In this document: one piece after another, positions 16,595 through 22,639 of the stretch
How positions within the stretch are numbered: the first letter of the stretch is position 1
Layout of the letters: the number at the start of each line of letters is the position of its first letter
NCBI GenBank assembly: GCA_041495845.1
Contig: JBGQDM010000050.1
Coordinates: forward strand, 1 to 22,639
Direction: 5' to 3'
Length of the DNA stretch: 22,639 nucleotides
Source of the DNA: JBGQDM01 sp041495845
Lineage (GTDB): Bacteria; Acidobacteriota; Terriglobia; Terriglobales; Acidobacteriaceae
Position numbers and translations under genes: made by a program
The notes under the pieces: generated by a model
What the model was told of the DNA's origin: nothing
Databases searched by the model: none
What the model saw: only the letters and a program-made list of their open reading frames with translations

Positions 16595-17769
16595 CGCCTG
16601 CCTTCCGGGATTCAACTACGCTGCGCTATCATACGGAGGTGGGATTCACTCACGCCTTCCAGACCGATGACCCTGGCCTGCGCCCCATTCACGATAGGGT
16701 AGCGGCGGGCGAACGTCTGACCGCGGACGACGCTCTCGCTCTCTATCGCACGGCCGACATCCTCGCCGTGGGCTGGCTGGCCAATCATGTACGCGAGCGC
16801 CTGCACGGCGATCGGACTTATTTCAACGTCAACCGCCACATCAATCCCACCAACGTCTGCGTCGCCGCCTGCCGCCTCTGCGCTTTTGGCCGCAAGAAAG
16901 ACACGCCCGGCGCTTACACCATGGCGCTGGACGAGGCTTTCCAGACTGCTGTTTCTGGCTACACTGAAGCGGTCACCGAATTTCATATCGTCGGTGGCCT
17001 CCACCCCGACCTCCCGTTCCAATATTTTCTCGATCTCGTTTCTGGCTTGAAGCAGCGCTTTCCGCAGGTCCACCTCAAGGCCTTCACCATGGTCGAGGTG
17101 GCCTATCTGGCCAAGCGTGCCAAGTTGTCCATTCGCGAAACGCTGGAACAGTTGAAAGCCGCGGGCGTGGATTCGCTACCCGGCGGCGGCGCCGAGATTT
17201 TTAGCGACCGCGTTCGCCACATCATTTGCGATCACAAGATCGACGGCGACGAATGGCTGGAAACCGCGCGCCTGGCGCACCAGATTGGCCTCAAATCGAA
17301 TGCCACCATGCTTTACGGCCACGTCGAGAACGACGAAGACCGCGTTGACCACTTGCTCAAGCTGCGCACCCTGCAAGATGACACTGGCGGCTTCCAGACC
17401 TTCATCCCACTTGCTTTTCATCCTGACAACACTCCGCTCCAGCACCTGCCCAAGACCACGGGCATATTGGACATCAAGCAAATCGCGGTCAGCCGCCTGG
17501 TGCTCGACAATTTTCCCCACATCAAAGCCTACTGGCAGATGCTGACGCCGAAGATCGCGCAGATTGCGCTGCGTTTCGGCGCCGACGATCTGGACGGCAC
17601 CGTGATCGAAGAGAAGATTTACCACGACGCCGGCGCCACCACACCCCAAGGCATGGTGCGCCAGGAACTGGTGCGCCTGATTCGCGAAGCCGGCCGCGAA
17701 CCCGTCGAGCGCGATACCCTCTACCGCCCCGTGGTCCGCACCGAGACCAGCGTCACCGTAGCGGTCTAG
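16591..17769 (+). CDS. mqnE: Aminofutalosine synthase (radical SAM)
   Basis: A 392-residue cytoplasmic radical SAM enzyme. MqnE joins the radical from S-adenosylmethionine to the chorismate-derived enolpyruvyl benzoate to give 6-amino-6-deoxyfutalosine, an early step of the futalosine route to menaquinone. The cluster motif CVAACRLC (C90, C94, C97) follows NRHINPTNV, and is followed by AFGRKKDTPGAY. TEFHIVGGLHPDLPF and HLKAFTMVEV are MqnE hallmarks that set it apart from the related MqnC. GGGAEIF and the later SNATMLYGHVE fit the family barrel. I chose GTG at 16591, which overlaps the stop of the UbiA-like gene as GTGA. The frame is open further back to 16561 and a GTG also occurs at 16639. 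Length is normal. Confidence 0.94.
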   Translation: MTPAFRDSTTLRYHTEVGFTHAFQTDDPGLRPIHDRVAAGERLTADDALALYRTADILAVGWLANHVRERLHGDRTYFNVNRHINPTNVCVAACRLCAFGRKKDTPGAYTMALDEAFQTAVSGYTEAVTEFHIVGGLHPDLPFQYFLDLVSGLKQRFPQVHLKAFTMVEVAYLAKRAKLSIRETLEQLKAAGVDSLPGGGAEIFSDRVRHIICDHKIDGDEWLETARLAHQIGLKSNATMLYGHVENDEDRVDHLLKLRTLQDDTGGFQTFIPLAFHPDNTPLQHLPKTTGILDIKQIAVSRLVLDNFPHIKAYWQMLTPKIAQIALRFGADDLDGTVIEEKIYHDAGATTPQGMVRQELVRLIREAGREPVERDTLYRPVVRTETSVTVAV

Positions 17770-17791
17770 CCGCGCGGAAGTCCAAAGCGTG

Positions 17792-17830
17792 AAACGCAGA
17801 GCACGCGGAGGACAGCCGCAGAGCACGCGG
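17792..17830 (-). repeat. CGCAGAG-type repeat, inverted copy with internal 22-base tandem
   Basis: CGCAGAGCACGCGG occurs at 17795-17808 and again exactly at 17817-17830 (22-base period). Read on the minus strand this is the same CTCTGCG-rich family as the copies at 17894, 19215 and 20676. AAACGCAGAG (17792-17801) is the exact reverse complement of CTCTGCGTTT (17928-17937), so the two copies could pair into a long hairpin 23 bases downstream of mqnE. Confidence 0.7.
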
Positions 17831-17893
17831 GGAACCGCCAAATTCTAAGAACTTGTTTTTCTGCTCGCGGCCCAGCGTTGGCAGCTCTTGCCG

Positions 17894-17942
17894 TTCTCAG
17901 CGAACTCTGCGGATTTTTCTCTGCGCCCTCTGCGTTTTAGGG
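17894..17942 (+). repeat. CTCTGCG-rich intergenic repeat, copy 1
   Basis: Three to four imperfect units related to TTCTCTGCGTCCTCTGCG, closing with CTCTGCGTTTTAGGG. It lies between mqnE and the HPF-sigma fusion. The rest of this 299-base gap holds the inverted copy and, further right, the putative promoter of the fusion gene. Confidence 0.7.
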
Positions 17943-17971
17943 TTTTGGGGGTTCCTGCGCAGCCCAAGCTC

Positions 17972-17987
17972 GGTGACGTGTTTCACA
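17972..17987 (+). promoter_or_regulatory. CRP-like operator upstream of the HPF-sigma fusion gene
   Basis: The sequence GGTGACGTGTTTCACA fits TGTGA-N6-TCACA at nine of ten positions. Its centre (17979.5) is 41.5 bases upstream of the start predicted from the -10 element at 18009-18014, the spacing of class II CRP/FNR-activated promoters. Which CRP/FNR-family protein would bind, and with what ligand, is unknown. Confidence 0.45.
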
Positions 17988-18008
17988 TCCGCCCCTTGCC
18001 CGCGGGTG

Positions 18009-18014
18009 TAGAAT
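18009..18014 (+). promoter_or_regulatory. Putative -10 element for the HPF-sigma fusion gene
   Basis: TAGAAT matches five of six consensus bases. No good -35 hexamer is found 16-18 bases upstream, which would suit an activator-dependent promoter. The transcript would begin near 18021, leaving a leader of about 48 bases. Confidence 0.4.
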
Positions 18015-18068
18015 TTGTTTCATAGAGCATGAAGCTTCAAGGGATCCGCACCCTGCATCGAGGCTGAC

Positions 18069-19127
18069 ATGAACGTACACATTACCTACAAAATCCACAA
18101 AACTCCCGACCTTGAAAAAGACTTGCAACTTCAAATCGACAAACTGCGCCGCCGGCTGCAGGTGTTCCGGCCGGAATTGGTGCACCTGAAAGGTTCGTTG
18201 GAACAGAATTCTGTCCGCGAAGGGATCGTGGTGGCGCTCAACCTGCGTCTGCCTTCCGGTCAGTTGGCCGCGCAACGCTCGGCCCAGCTCGCCAGCACTG
18301 CTGTGCGCGGCGCCTTCGACGAACTGCTGCAGCAGATCACGCGCCACAAAGACTTGCTGCGCAACCATCACAGCTGGCCCCGCCGGCGCCAGATGCAGTC
18401 GACACGCTCCGGAAGCGAAGTGCCTTTCGAGCAGACCATCGCCGCTGTGCCTCTCGCGCTGGTCTCCGCCGAGGACGTACGCTCATTTGTCAACGCCAAC
18501 CTCGCCCGTCTCGAACGTTTTGTCGATCGTGAACTCAGTTTCCGCGAAAGTGCCGGAACGCTGCCGCCAGACACCATTACATCCGGCGATGTGGTGGATG
18601 AAACCATTGTTTTGGCGCTGGGCGATGCCTTGGAAAAACCCGAAAAACTCGCCCTCGAACTCTGGCTTTACCGCCTGGCCCGCCGCGCGCTCGATACCGC
18701 TGCCAATCAAGCCAGCCGGGCTGCGTCTGATGTTCCGCTGGAGATTTCTGTGCGGCCGCCCAACGTCCGTGCCAGCAACGAGCCGCATCTGCAATTTCAC
18801 CAACCCGACGAGATGCTGACCGAAGAGGACGTGCTCGCCGACCGCAGCGCACCCACCCCCGAAGACGTCTTCGCCGCCGATGAACTTGTGGCGCTGGTGC
18901 AGACCGCCCTCCACGGCGTCTCCGGCGCGGATCGCGAGGCTTTCCTGCTGCGCGCAGTCGAAGGTTTTACTGCGGAAGAAATCGCCAACATCACCGACCG
19001 GACGGCCGAAGAAGTCGTTCAGTCCGTAGCTCGGGCCCGCGATCATCTCCGCCGTACTCTTCCCACGTCCAACGCGGCGTCGCCACCAGCGCCAAAATCT
19101 TCTGCCGAGAAACCGGTCATGGCTTGA
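18069..19127 (+). CDS. Fusion of an HPF/RaiA ribosome-hibernation domain with an ECF sigma-like protein
   Basis: A 352-residue protein with two recognisable parts. Residues 1-102 resemble HPF/RaiA, which binds the 30S decoding centre and silences ribosomes: MNVHITYKIHKTPDLEKDL at the start, and AVRGAFDELLQQITRHKDLL at 79-98 beside AIDGLIDKLARQLTKHKDKL in E. coli HPF. Residues 135-210 resemble sigma region 2 (LARLERFVDREL, then SGDVVDETIVLALGDAL and LELWLYRLARRALDT). Residues 271-331 resemble sigma region 4 (LVQTALHGVSGADREAFLLR, FTAEEIANITDRTAEEV, VARARDHLRRTL). An acidic linker (about 245-270) joins regions 2 and 4, and the tail is Pro/Ala-rich. GAGG lies six bases before the ATG. There is no anti-sigma gene beside it. 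The long-form HPF dimerisation domain is absent. It may act at ribosomes, at RNA polymerase, or both; neither is shown. Confidence 0.82.
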   Translation: MNVHITYKIHKTPDLEKDLQLQIDKLRRRLQVFRPELVHLKGSLEQNSVREGIVVALNLRLPSGQLAAQRSAQLASTAVRGAFDELLQQITRHKDLLRNHHSWPRRRQMQSTRSGSEVPFEQTIAAVPLALVSAEDVRSFVNANLARLERFVDRELSFRESAGTLPPDTITSGDVVDETIVLALGDALEKPEKLALELWLYRLARRALDTAANQASRAASDVPLEISVRPPNVRASNEPHLQFHQPDEMLTEEDVLADRSAPTPEDVFAADELVALVQTALHGVSGADREAFLLRAVEGFTAEEIANITDRTAEEVVQSVARARDHLRRTLPTSNAASPPAPKSSAEKPVMA

Positions 19128-19214
19128 GCGAGGAAGGCGATTGAATCGCTGTCGGCTCGCTAACCTGCACAGCGGGAGAGAAATTCCTCGCTCCTCAGAC
19201 CAGTGATTTTACTT

Positions 19215-19260
19215 TTCTCCGCGTCCTCTGCGCCTTCCTCAGCGATCTCTGCGTTTTAAG
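19215..19260 (+). repeat. CTCTGCG-rich intergenic repeat, copy 2
   Basis: Units CTCCGCG, CTCTGCG, CTCAGCG and CTCTGCG in a row, closing with CTCTGCGTTTTAAG. It lies 57 bases before the glycosylasparaginase start, in the 190-base gap after the HPF-sigma gene. I see nothing else clear in that gap. Confidence 0.7.
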
Positions 19261-19317
19261 ATTTCCCCGCATGATATTCTTTCCCGCCGTGCAGATCAGC
19301 CAGCTCGGAGCCTCAAG

Positions 19318-20532
19318 ATGACTTTTTCCCGTCGTGATTTCTTCGCCCGCACCGCCCTGGGCGCGCTTGCCGCCGGTCTCAACCCCCAGAAGTCCAGCGC
19401 CCAGGAATCCCTGAAAGCACAGAGCATGACCCGGGAAGGAGTCCGCAACATCATCATCTCGGCGGGCAACGGCTTCGAGCATCTTGGTCCCGCTTTCGAT
19501 TTCCTCAGCCACGGCGGTGACACGCTCGACGCTGCCCTGCGAGTCGTCAAGGGCCCCGAGGACGATCCCAACGATGACAGCGTGGGCCTGGGCGGACTGC
19601 CCAACGAAGAAGGTGTGGTCGAGCTGGATTCCTGCTGCATGCACGGCCCTTCGCGGCGGGCGGGTTCCGTCGGCGGCGTACGGAATATCAGAAATGTTTC
19701 GCTGCTGGCCAAAGAGGTCATGTTTCACACCGGCCACGTCATGCTGGTCGGCGAGGGCGCAGAACGCTTTGCCGTGGCTCGTGGCTTTGCGCGCGAGGAC
19801 CTGCTCACGGATGCTTCCCGCAAAGTGTGGCTGCTGTGGAAGGAAACACACTCCGACTGGTGGGGGCCCGGGCTTGCCGACTCTAGTTGGAAAGAGCGCA
19901 TGAAGCAACGCCTACATGCTGATGACCTGCACCCACGGATCCAGCGCATGTACGCGGTCGCCGCCGACTTGGGCATTCCCGCTGCTTTGCAACGCGACGC
20001 CATCCGCAAAGTTTTGTTCCCGTCCACCGGAACCATTCACTGTTCGGCGCTGAACCAAAAGGGCGAAATTTCCGGCACGACCACCACCAGCGGCCTGGCC
20101 TGGAAACTACCCGGGCGCTGCGGTGACTCCCCCGTCATCGGCGCCGGTTGCTATACCGATCAGGATGTGGGTTCTGCCGGCGCCACTGGCAGCGGCGAAG
20201 AAAATATCAAAGTGGCGGGCGCGCACACCATCATTGAAAACATGCGCAAAGGGATGTCCCCATTCGACGCTGGCATGGACGCACTCAAACGCATCGTCCG
20301 CAACTACAACGGCGACATGGAGCGCCTGAAGTATGTGGACATGACCTACTACATTCTCCGCAAAGATAGTGTCTACGCCGGTGTATCCCTCTGGACTGGC
20401 TACGAGCCGGGCAAGCCGCACACCATCGCTGTCCATGACGGTACCCGCCGCCGCGAGAAGACCACGAGCCTGTTCGAAGGCGCCTCGCAGGAGTGGCCGC
20501 CGGTTCCGGAGGCGATGAAAGTCGATCTTTAG
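19318..20532 (+). CDS. Tat-exported glycosylasparaginase-type Ntn hydrolase
   Basis: A 404-residue member of the N4-(beta-N-acetylglucosaminyl)-L-asparaginase family, which cleaves the GlcNAc-Asn bond or related beta-aspartyl amides. It opens with a twin-arginine signal (SRRDFFARTALGALAAG), so it should be exported folded. The family self-cleaves to expose a threonine; T239 in STGTIHC is the likely nucleophile, with cleavage between G238 and T239. The following TTTTSGLAWKLPGRCGDSP (254-272), VIGAGCYTD and GATGSGEEN complete the active-site region. The residue before the nucleophile is Gly, not the Asp of human and Elizabethkingia enzymes; Gly is usual in plant-type asparaginases. The start fits the signal peptide. 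It stands alone, with a CTCTGCG repeat on each side. Confidence 0.9.
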   Translation: MTFSRRDFFARTALGALAAGLNPQKSSAQESLKAQSMTREGVRNIIISAGNGFEHLGPAFDFLSHGGDTLDAALRVVKGPEDDPNDDSVGLGGLPNEEGVVELDSCCMHGPSRRAGSVGGVRNIRNVSLLAKEVMFHTGHVMLVGEGAERFAVARGFAREDLLTDASRKVWLLWKETHSDWWGPGLADSSWKERMKQRLHADDLHPRIQRMYAVAADLGIPAALQRDAIRKVLFPSTGTIHCSALNQKGEISGTTTTSGLAWKLPGRCGDSPVIGAGCYTDQDVGSAGATGSGEENIKVAGAHTIIENMRKGMSPFDAGMDALKRIVRNYNGDMERLKYVDMTYYILRKDSVYAGVSLWTGYEPGKPHTIAVHDGTRRREKTTSLFEGASQEWPPVPEAMKVDL

Positions 20533-20675
20533 AGCAAGCCGCTAATTCGCGGTTCCGTAGAAAAACGTTGTCTGCGCCAGCACGCGGCCGCTCGTGCTAC
20601 TGGTTACTTTGAGCGTGTGGGCCGGGCCCCACGTTTTTCGACAGGGAAAAACGGCAGGGGTGGCGCGGGTTTCCC

Positions 20676-20719
20676 CTGTGCTCTCTGCGGCCCGTTCTCT
20701 GCGTCCTCTGCGATTTAAG
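20676..20719 (+). repeat. CTCTGCG-rich intergenic repeat, copy 3
   Basis: CTCTGTG, CTCTCTGCGG, TTCTCTGCG and CCTCTGCG in a row, closing with CTCTGCGATTTAAG. It lies in the 250-base convergent gap between the glycosylasparaginase and glpX. The left half of that gap (20542-20640) is open on the minus strand but I see no convincing gene in it. Confidence 0.7.
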
Positions 20720-20782
20720 CTTGTCTCGCTGCCACCACCCACAAATCCCGTGGCGATGATCGCCCCGGCAGGGCATTGTCCG

Positions 20783-21811
20783 CTAGCTGAACCGGATCTT
20801 CACGTCCGGCCCTTTCTCCACATGAATGCTGTCAATGAATCGCACTTTGCCGGTATGGAGCGTAAGAATGACCGACTGCGTTCGTGTGCCTTCGCCAAAG
20901 AAGCGCACGCCCCGCATCAGCGCCCCTTCCGTCACTCCCGTCGCGGCAAAAATAATCTGCTCGCCCGGCGCCAGATCTTCCGCTTCGTAAACCCGGTTCT
21001 TGTCCTTGATTCCCATCTTCGCCACCCGCTCTTCCTGCTCGGGTTTGATGAGCAGCCGCCCCTGCATGTAGCCGTTCAAGCAGCGGATCGCCGCCGCCGT
21101 CAGCACCCCCTCCGGCGCGCCGCCGGAACCCATGACCACATGAACTCCGGTGCCAATCACCGCGGAGGCGATGCCGGCGGAAAGATCGCCGTCGCCAATT
21201 AACTTGATGCGTGCCCCGGCGGCGCGAATGTCAGCAATCAGTTTCTCGTGCCGCGGCCGTTCCAGCACCATCACGACCAGATCTTCCACATCGCGATCCA
21301 ACCGCTTGGCGATGTTTTTCAAGTTCTCCGCCACCGGCGCGTCCAAATGCACGGCGTGTTTGCACGACGGCCCCACCACGATCTTCTCCATGTAGCAGTC
21401 GGGCGCGTGCAGCAGGCCGCCTTTTTCCGACGCGGCCAGCACCGTGATCGCACCCGGAGCTCCCGTGGCGCACAGGTTTGTCCCTTCCAGCGGATCCACG
21501 GCAATATCAATTTCTGGCACTTCCGTCCCGTCCGGAAAACTCGCCCCCACCGCCTCGCCAATGTAGAGCATGGGCGCTTCGTCGCGTTCACCTTCGCCGA
21601 TCACGATGCGCCCGCGCATCGGTACGGTGTCCATGGTGGCGCGCATGGCTTCGGTGGCCACATGGTCGGCCAGTTTGCGGTCGCCCTGTCCCATGGTCCG
21701 CGCCGAAGCGATGGCCGCATTCTCCACCACCCGCAGAAACTCCAGCGCCAGATCACTCTCAATATTCTTGCCGTAATTCTTGGCCAGCACCTTCACGTTG
21801 TTCGCGCTCAT
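20783..21811 (-). CDS. glpX: Class II fructose-1,6-bisphosphatase
   Basis: A 342-residue cytoplasmic metal-dependent phosphatase that converts fructose 1,6-bisphosphate to fructose 6-phosphate in gluconeogenesis (some homologues also act on sedoheptulose 1,7-bisphosphate). Visible GlpX features are GRIVIGEGERDEAPMLYIGE (67-86), IAVDPLEGTNLCATGAPGAI (103-122), LIGDGDLSAGI, VVMGSGGAPEGVLTAAAIRC and the late FAATGVTEGALMRGVRFFGE. The length is normal and no motif is missing. The start ATG at 21811 has GGAGAG five bases upstream; an in-frame ATG at 21847 lacks this and adds 12 residues not seen in the family. It diverges from the AhpD-like gene over an 87-base gap that must hold both promoters. 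Confidence 0.95.
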   Translation of the reverse strand: MSANNVKVLAKNYGKNIESDLALEFLRVVENAAIASARTMGQGDRKLADHVATEAMRATMDTVPMRGRIVIGEGERDEAPMLYIGEAVGASFPDGTEVPEIDIAVDPLEGTNLCATGAPGAITVLAASEKGGLLHAPDCYMEKIVVGPSCKHAVHLDAPVAENLKNIAKRLDRDVEDLVVMVLERPRHEKLIADIRAAGARIKLIGDGDLSAGIASAVIGTGVHVVMGSGGAPEGVLTAAAIRCLNGYMQGRLLIKPEQEERVAKMGIKDKNRVYEAEDLAPGEQIIFAATGVTEGALMRGVRFFGEGTRTQSVILTLHTGKVRFIDSIHVEKGPDVKIRFS

Positions 21812-21898
21812 CGTCTCTCCGGGTCTCGAAAAGCAACCGCGCATCATGACCTGTCGGACGCAAAGCCGTCAATAGCGCCCCTCTGCTACCCTTGCTCC

Positions 21899-22297
21899 AT
21901 GCCCCCCGAACGCAACGAACCCGTGTACCTCTATACGGAAGACCAGGCGGCCCAAAAGAGCGCCCGGGCGCGCGAATTCATCGAAACCCGCCGCCGCTTG
22001 AACGCGACCGTGGACGCCGCCGACAATTTTCTCGTCAAGCGTTTCTATAATCTTGACCACAACACCTACATGGAAGGCTCAGTCCCGGCCAAATACAAAG
22101 AGCTCATGGGGCTGGTGGTTTCCGCCGGTCTGCGCTGTGATGATTGCATCAATTACCACATCATCCAGTCGTATCGCCTGGGGGCCAGCCGCGTCGAACA
22201 GGAAGAATCGCTCAATGTCGCCCTCGTCGTCGGCGGCAGCATCGTGATTCCACATCTCCGCCGCGCCTACGCCCTGCTCGCGGAACTCTACACCTGA
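21899..22297 (+). CDS. AhpD-like / carboxymuconolactone decarboxylase family protein
   Basis: A 132-residue, mostly helical protein with the AhpD-type motif C80-x2-C83-x3-H87 (RCDDCINYH), followed by GASRVEQEESLNVALVVGGS, typical of the CMD fold. In AhpD the two cysteines and nearby His act as a thiol redox centre in peroxide defence. In other members the same fold has unrelated or unknown roles, and there is no ahpC beside it here. The frame is open far upstream (to 21248), but that stretch lies opposite glpX. ATG 21899 begins just after the divergent gap and gives a normal family length. The next frame starts three bases after the stop. Confidence 0.87.
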   Translation: MPPERNEPVYLYTEDQAAQKSARAREFIETRRRLNATVDAADNFLVKRFYNLDHNTYMEGSVPAKYKELMGLVVSAGLRCDDCINYHIIQSYRLGASRVEQEESLNVALVVGGSIVIPHLRRAYALLAELYT

Positions 22298-22300
22298 ACT

Positions 22301-22639
22301 GTGCCCGAGTCTGCGCCCAGCCAAGTTTCGCTACGAACCGCCGTCCACGACTGGTGGCGGGACCGTCGCCGGCGGCAGGGAAGACTAGCCACCGCTGCCG
22401 CGTTCCTCAGCGAGCTTGCCGATTTCTTGCGTCAGTCCTCTCCCGCCAGCCGCCGGCAGCGTTTCGGCGATGCCGCCTACGACTGGGACCACCGCGTGAA
22501 CACCATGTCCGCGGGCGTCCCCTGGCGCGAACGCTTGCTCGGCCACTTCCACTCTCCTTACCAACCGACCGATCCAGCGCTTTTTCACGAAATGCTGGCA
22601 CAACTGTCACTTGATTTTTCGCAATTTACGTTTGTCGAT
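22301..22639 (+). CDS. Probable class I SAM-dependent methyltransferase (3' end missing)
   Basis: From a GTG three bases after the AhpD-like stop, the frame stays open for 113 codons to the window end. The visible part reads AVHDWWRDRRRRQGRLATAA, later FGDAAYDWDHRVNTMSAGVP, then YQPTDPALFHEMLAQLSL and DFSQFTFVD at the edge. A strand ending FTFVD is where the glycine-rich SAM-binding loop (D-x-G-x-G-x-G) would begin, and this N-terminal stretch resembles small bacterial methyltransferases I remember with VDLGSGKG at this point. The binding loop itself is outside the window, so the assignment is tentative. The close spacing suggests co-transcription with the AhpD-like gene. Confidence 0.55.
   Translation, partial: MPESAPSQVSLRTAVHDWWRDRRRRQGRLATAAAFLSELADFLRQSSPASRRQRFGDAAYDWDHRVNTMSAGVPWRERLLGHFHSPYQPTDPALFHEMLAQLSLDFSQFTFVD

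Noticed and set aside
20560..20653. Inverted repeats GAAAAACGT (20560-20568), ACGTTTTTC (20631-20639) and AAAAACG (20647-20653) in a convergent gap
   Set aside because: The location suits a terminator, but the arms are AT-rich, short and not followed by a T-run on either strand, so I do not call one.
21248..21898. Upstream extension of the AhpD-like frame
   Set aside because: It runs antisense to glpX, and the family length is met by the ATG at 21899.
22144..22614. 156-codon plus-strand frame over the end of the AhpD-like gene and beyond
   Set aside because: It is out of frame with both the AhpD motif and the methyltransferase-like frame, which fit the context better.

Overview
This is a 22.6 kb chromosomal window from a GC-rich, Gram-negative (double-membrane) bacterium. 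The gene mix suggests Acidobacteriota, though this is an inference without any database comparison. It rests on outer-membrane assembly genes of the BamA/TamB type, menaquinone genes of the futalosine route, an ECF sigma/zinc anti-sigma pair with a DUF4097 protein, and intergenic repeats built on the phrase CTCTGCG. No tRNA, rRNA, CRISPR array, insertion sequence or prophage is visible. Apart from two genes cut by the window edges, the protein genes look intact.

Left part (1-7729). A truncated membrane protein with an HExxH motif converges on a long minus-strand series. Read in transcription order, that series is: a ThiF/MoeB-like adenylyltransferase; a 12-TM transporter resembling MFSD1; then, after about 200 bases, an ECF sigma factor, its likely membrane anti-sigma factor, an exported DUF4097 protein, shikimate kinase, an exported protein of unknown function, and an AI-2E-family permease. 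The last six are closely spaced or overlapping and may form one transcript.

Centre (7730-17769). Divergently from the ThiF-like gene runs a plus-strand cluster: a BamA/TamA-like outer-membrane protein with seven POTRA repeats, a SurA-like chaperone without a prolyl-isomerase domain, and a 1342-residue TamB-like protein. These three overlap by 1-4 bases and read as an outer-membrane assembly module. They are followed by a UbiA-family prenyltransferase and aminofutalosine synthase (MqnE), which are themselves joined by a GTGA overlap and both point to menaquinone synthesis.

Right part (17770-22639). The most unusual gene is at 18069-19127. Its N-terminal third is an HPF/RaiA ribosome-hibernation domain, and the rest looks like an ECF-type sigma factor (regions 2 and 4). 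A CRP-like palindrome sits upstream, centred at about -41.5 relative to the start site predicted from a good -10 element. Next come a Tat-exported glycosylasparaginase-type Ntn hydrolase, a class II fructose-1,6-bisphosphatase (GlpX, minus strand), an AhpD-like protein and the start of a probable methyltransferase cut by the window end. Three intergenic gaps here carry related CTCTGCG-rich repeats, and one gap also has an inverted copy.

The best candidate for something undescribed is the hibernation-factor/sigma fusion and its putative CRP/FNR-class promoter.
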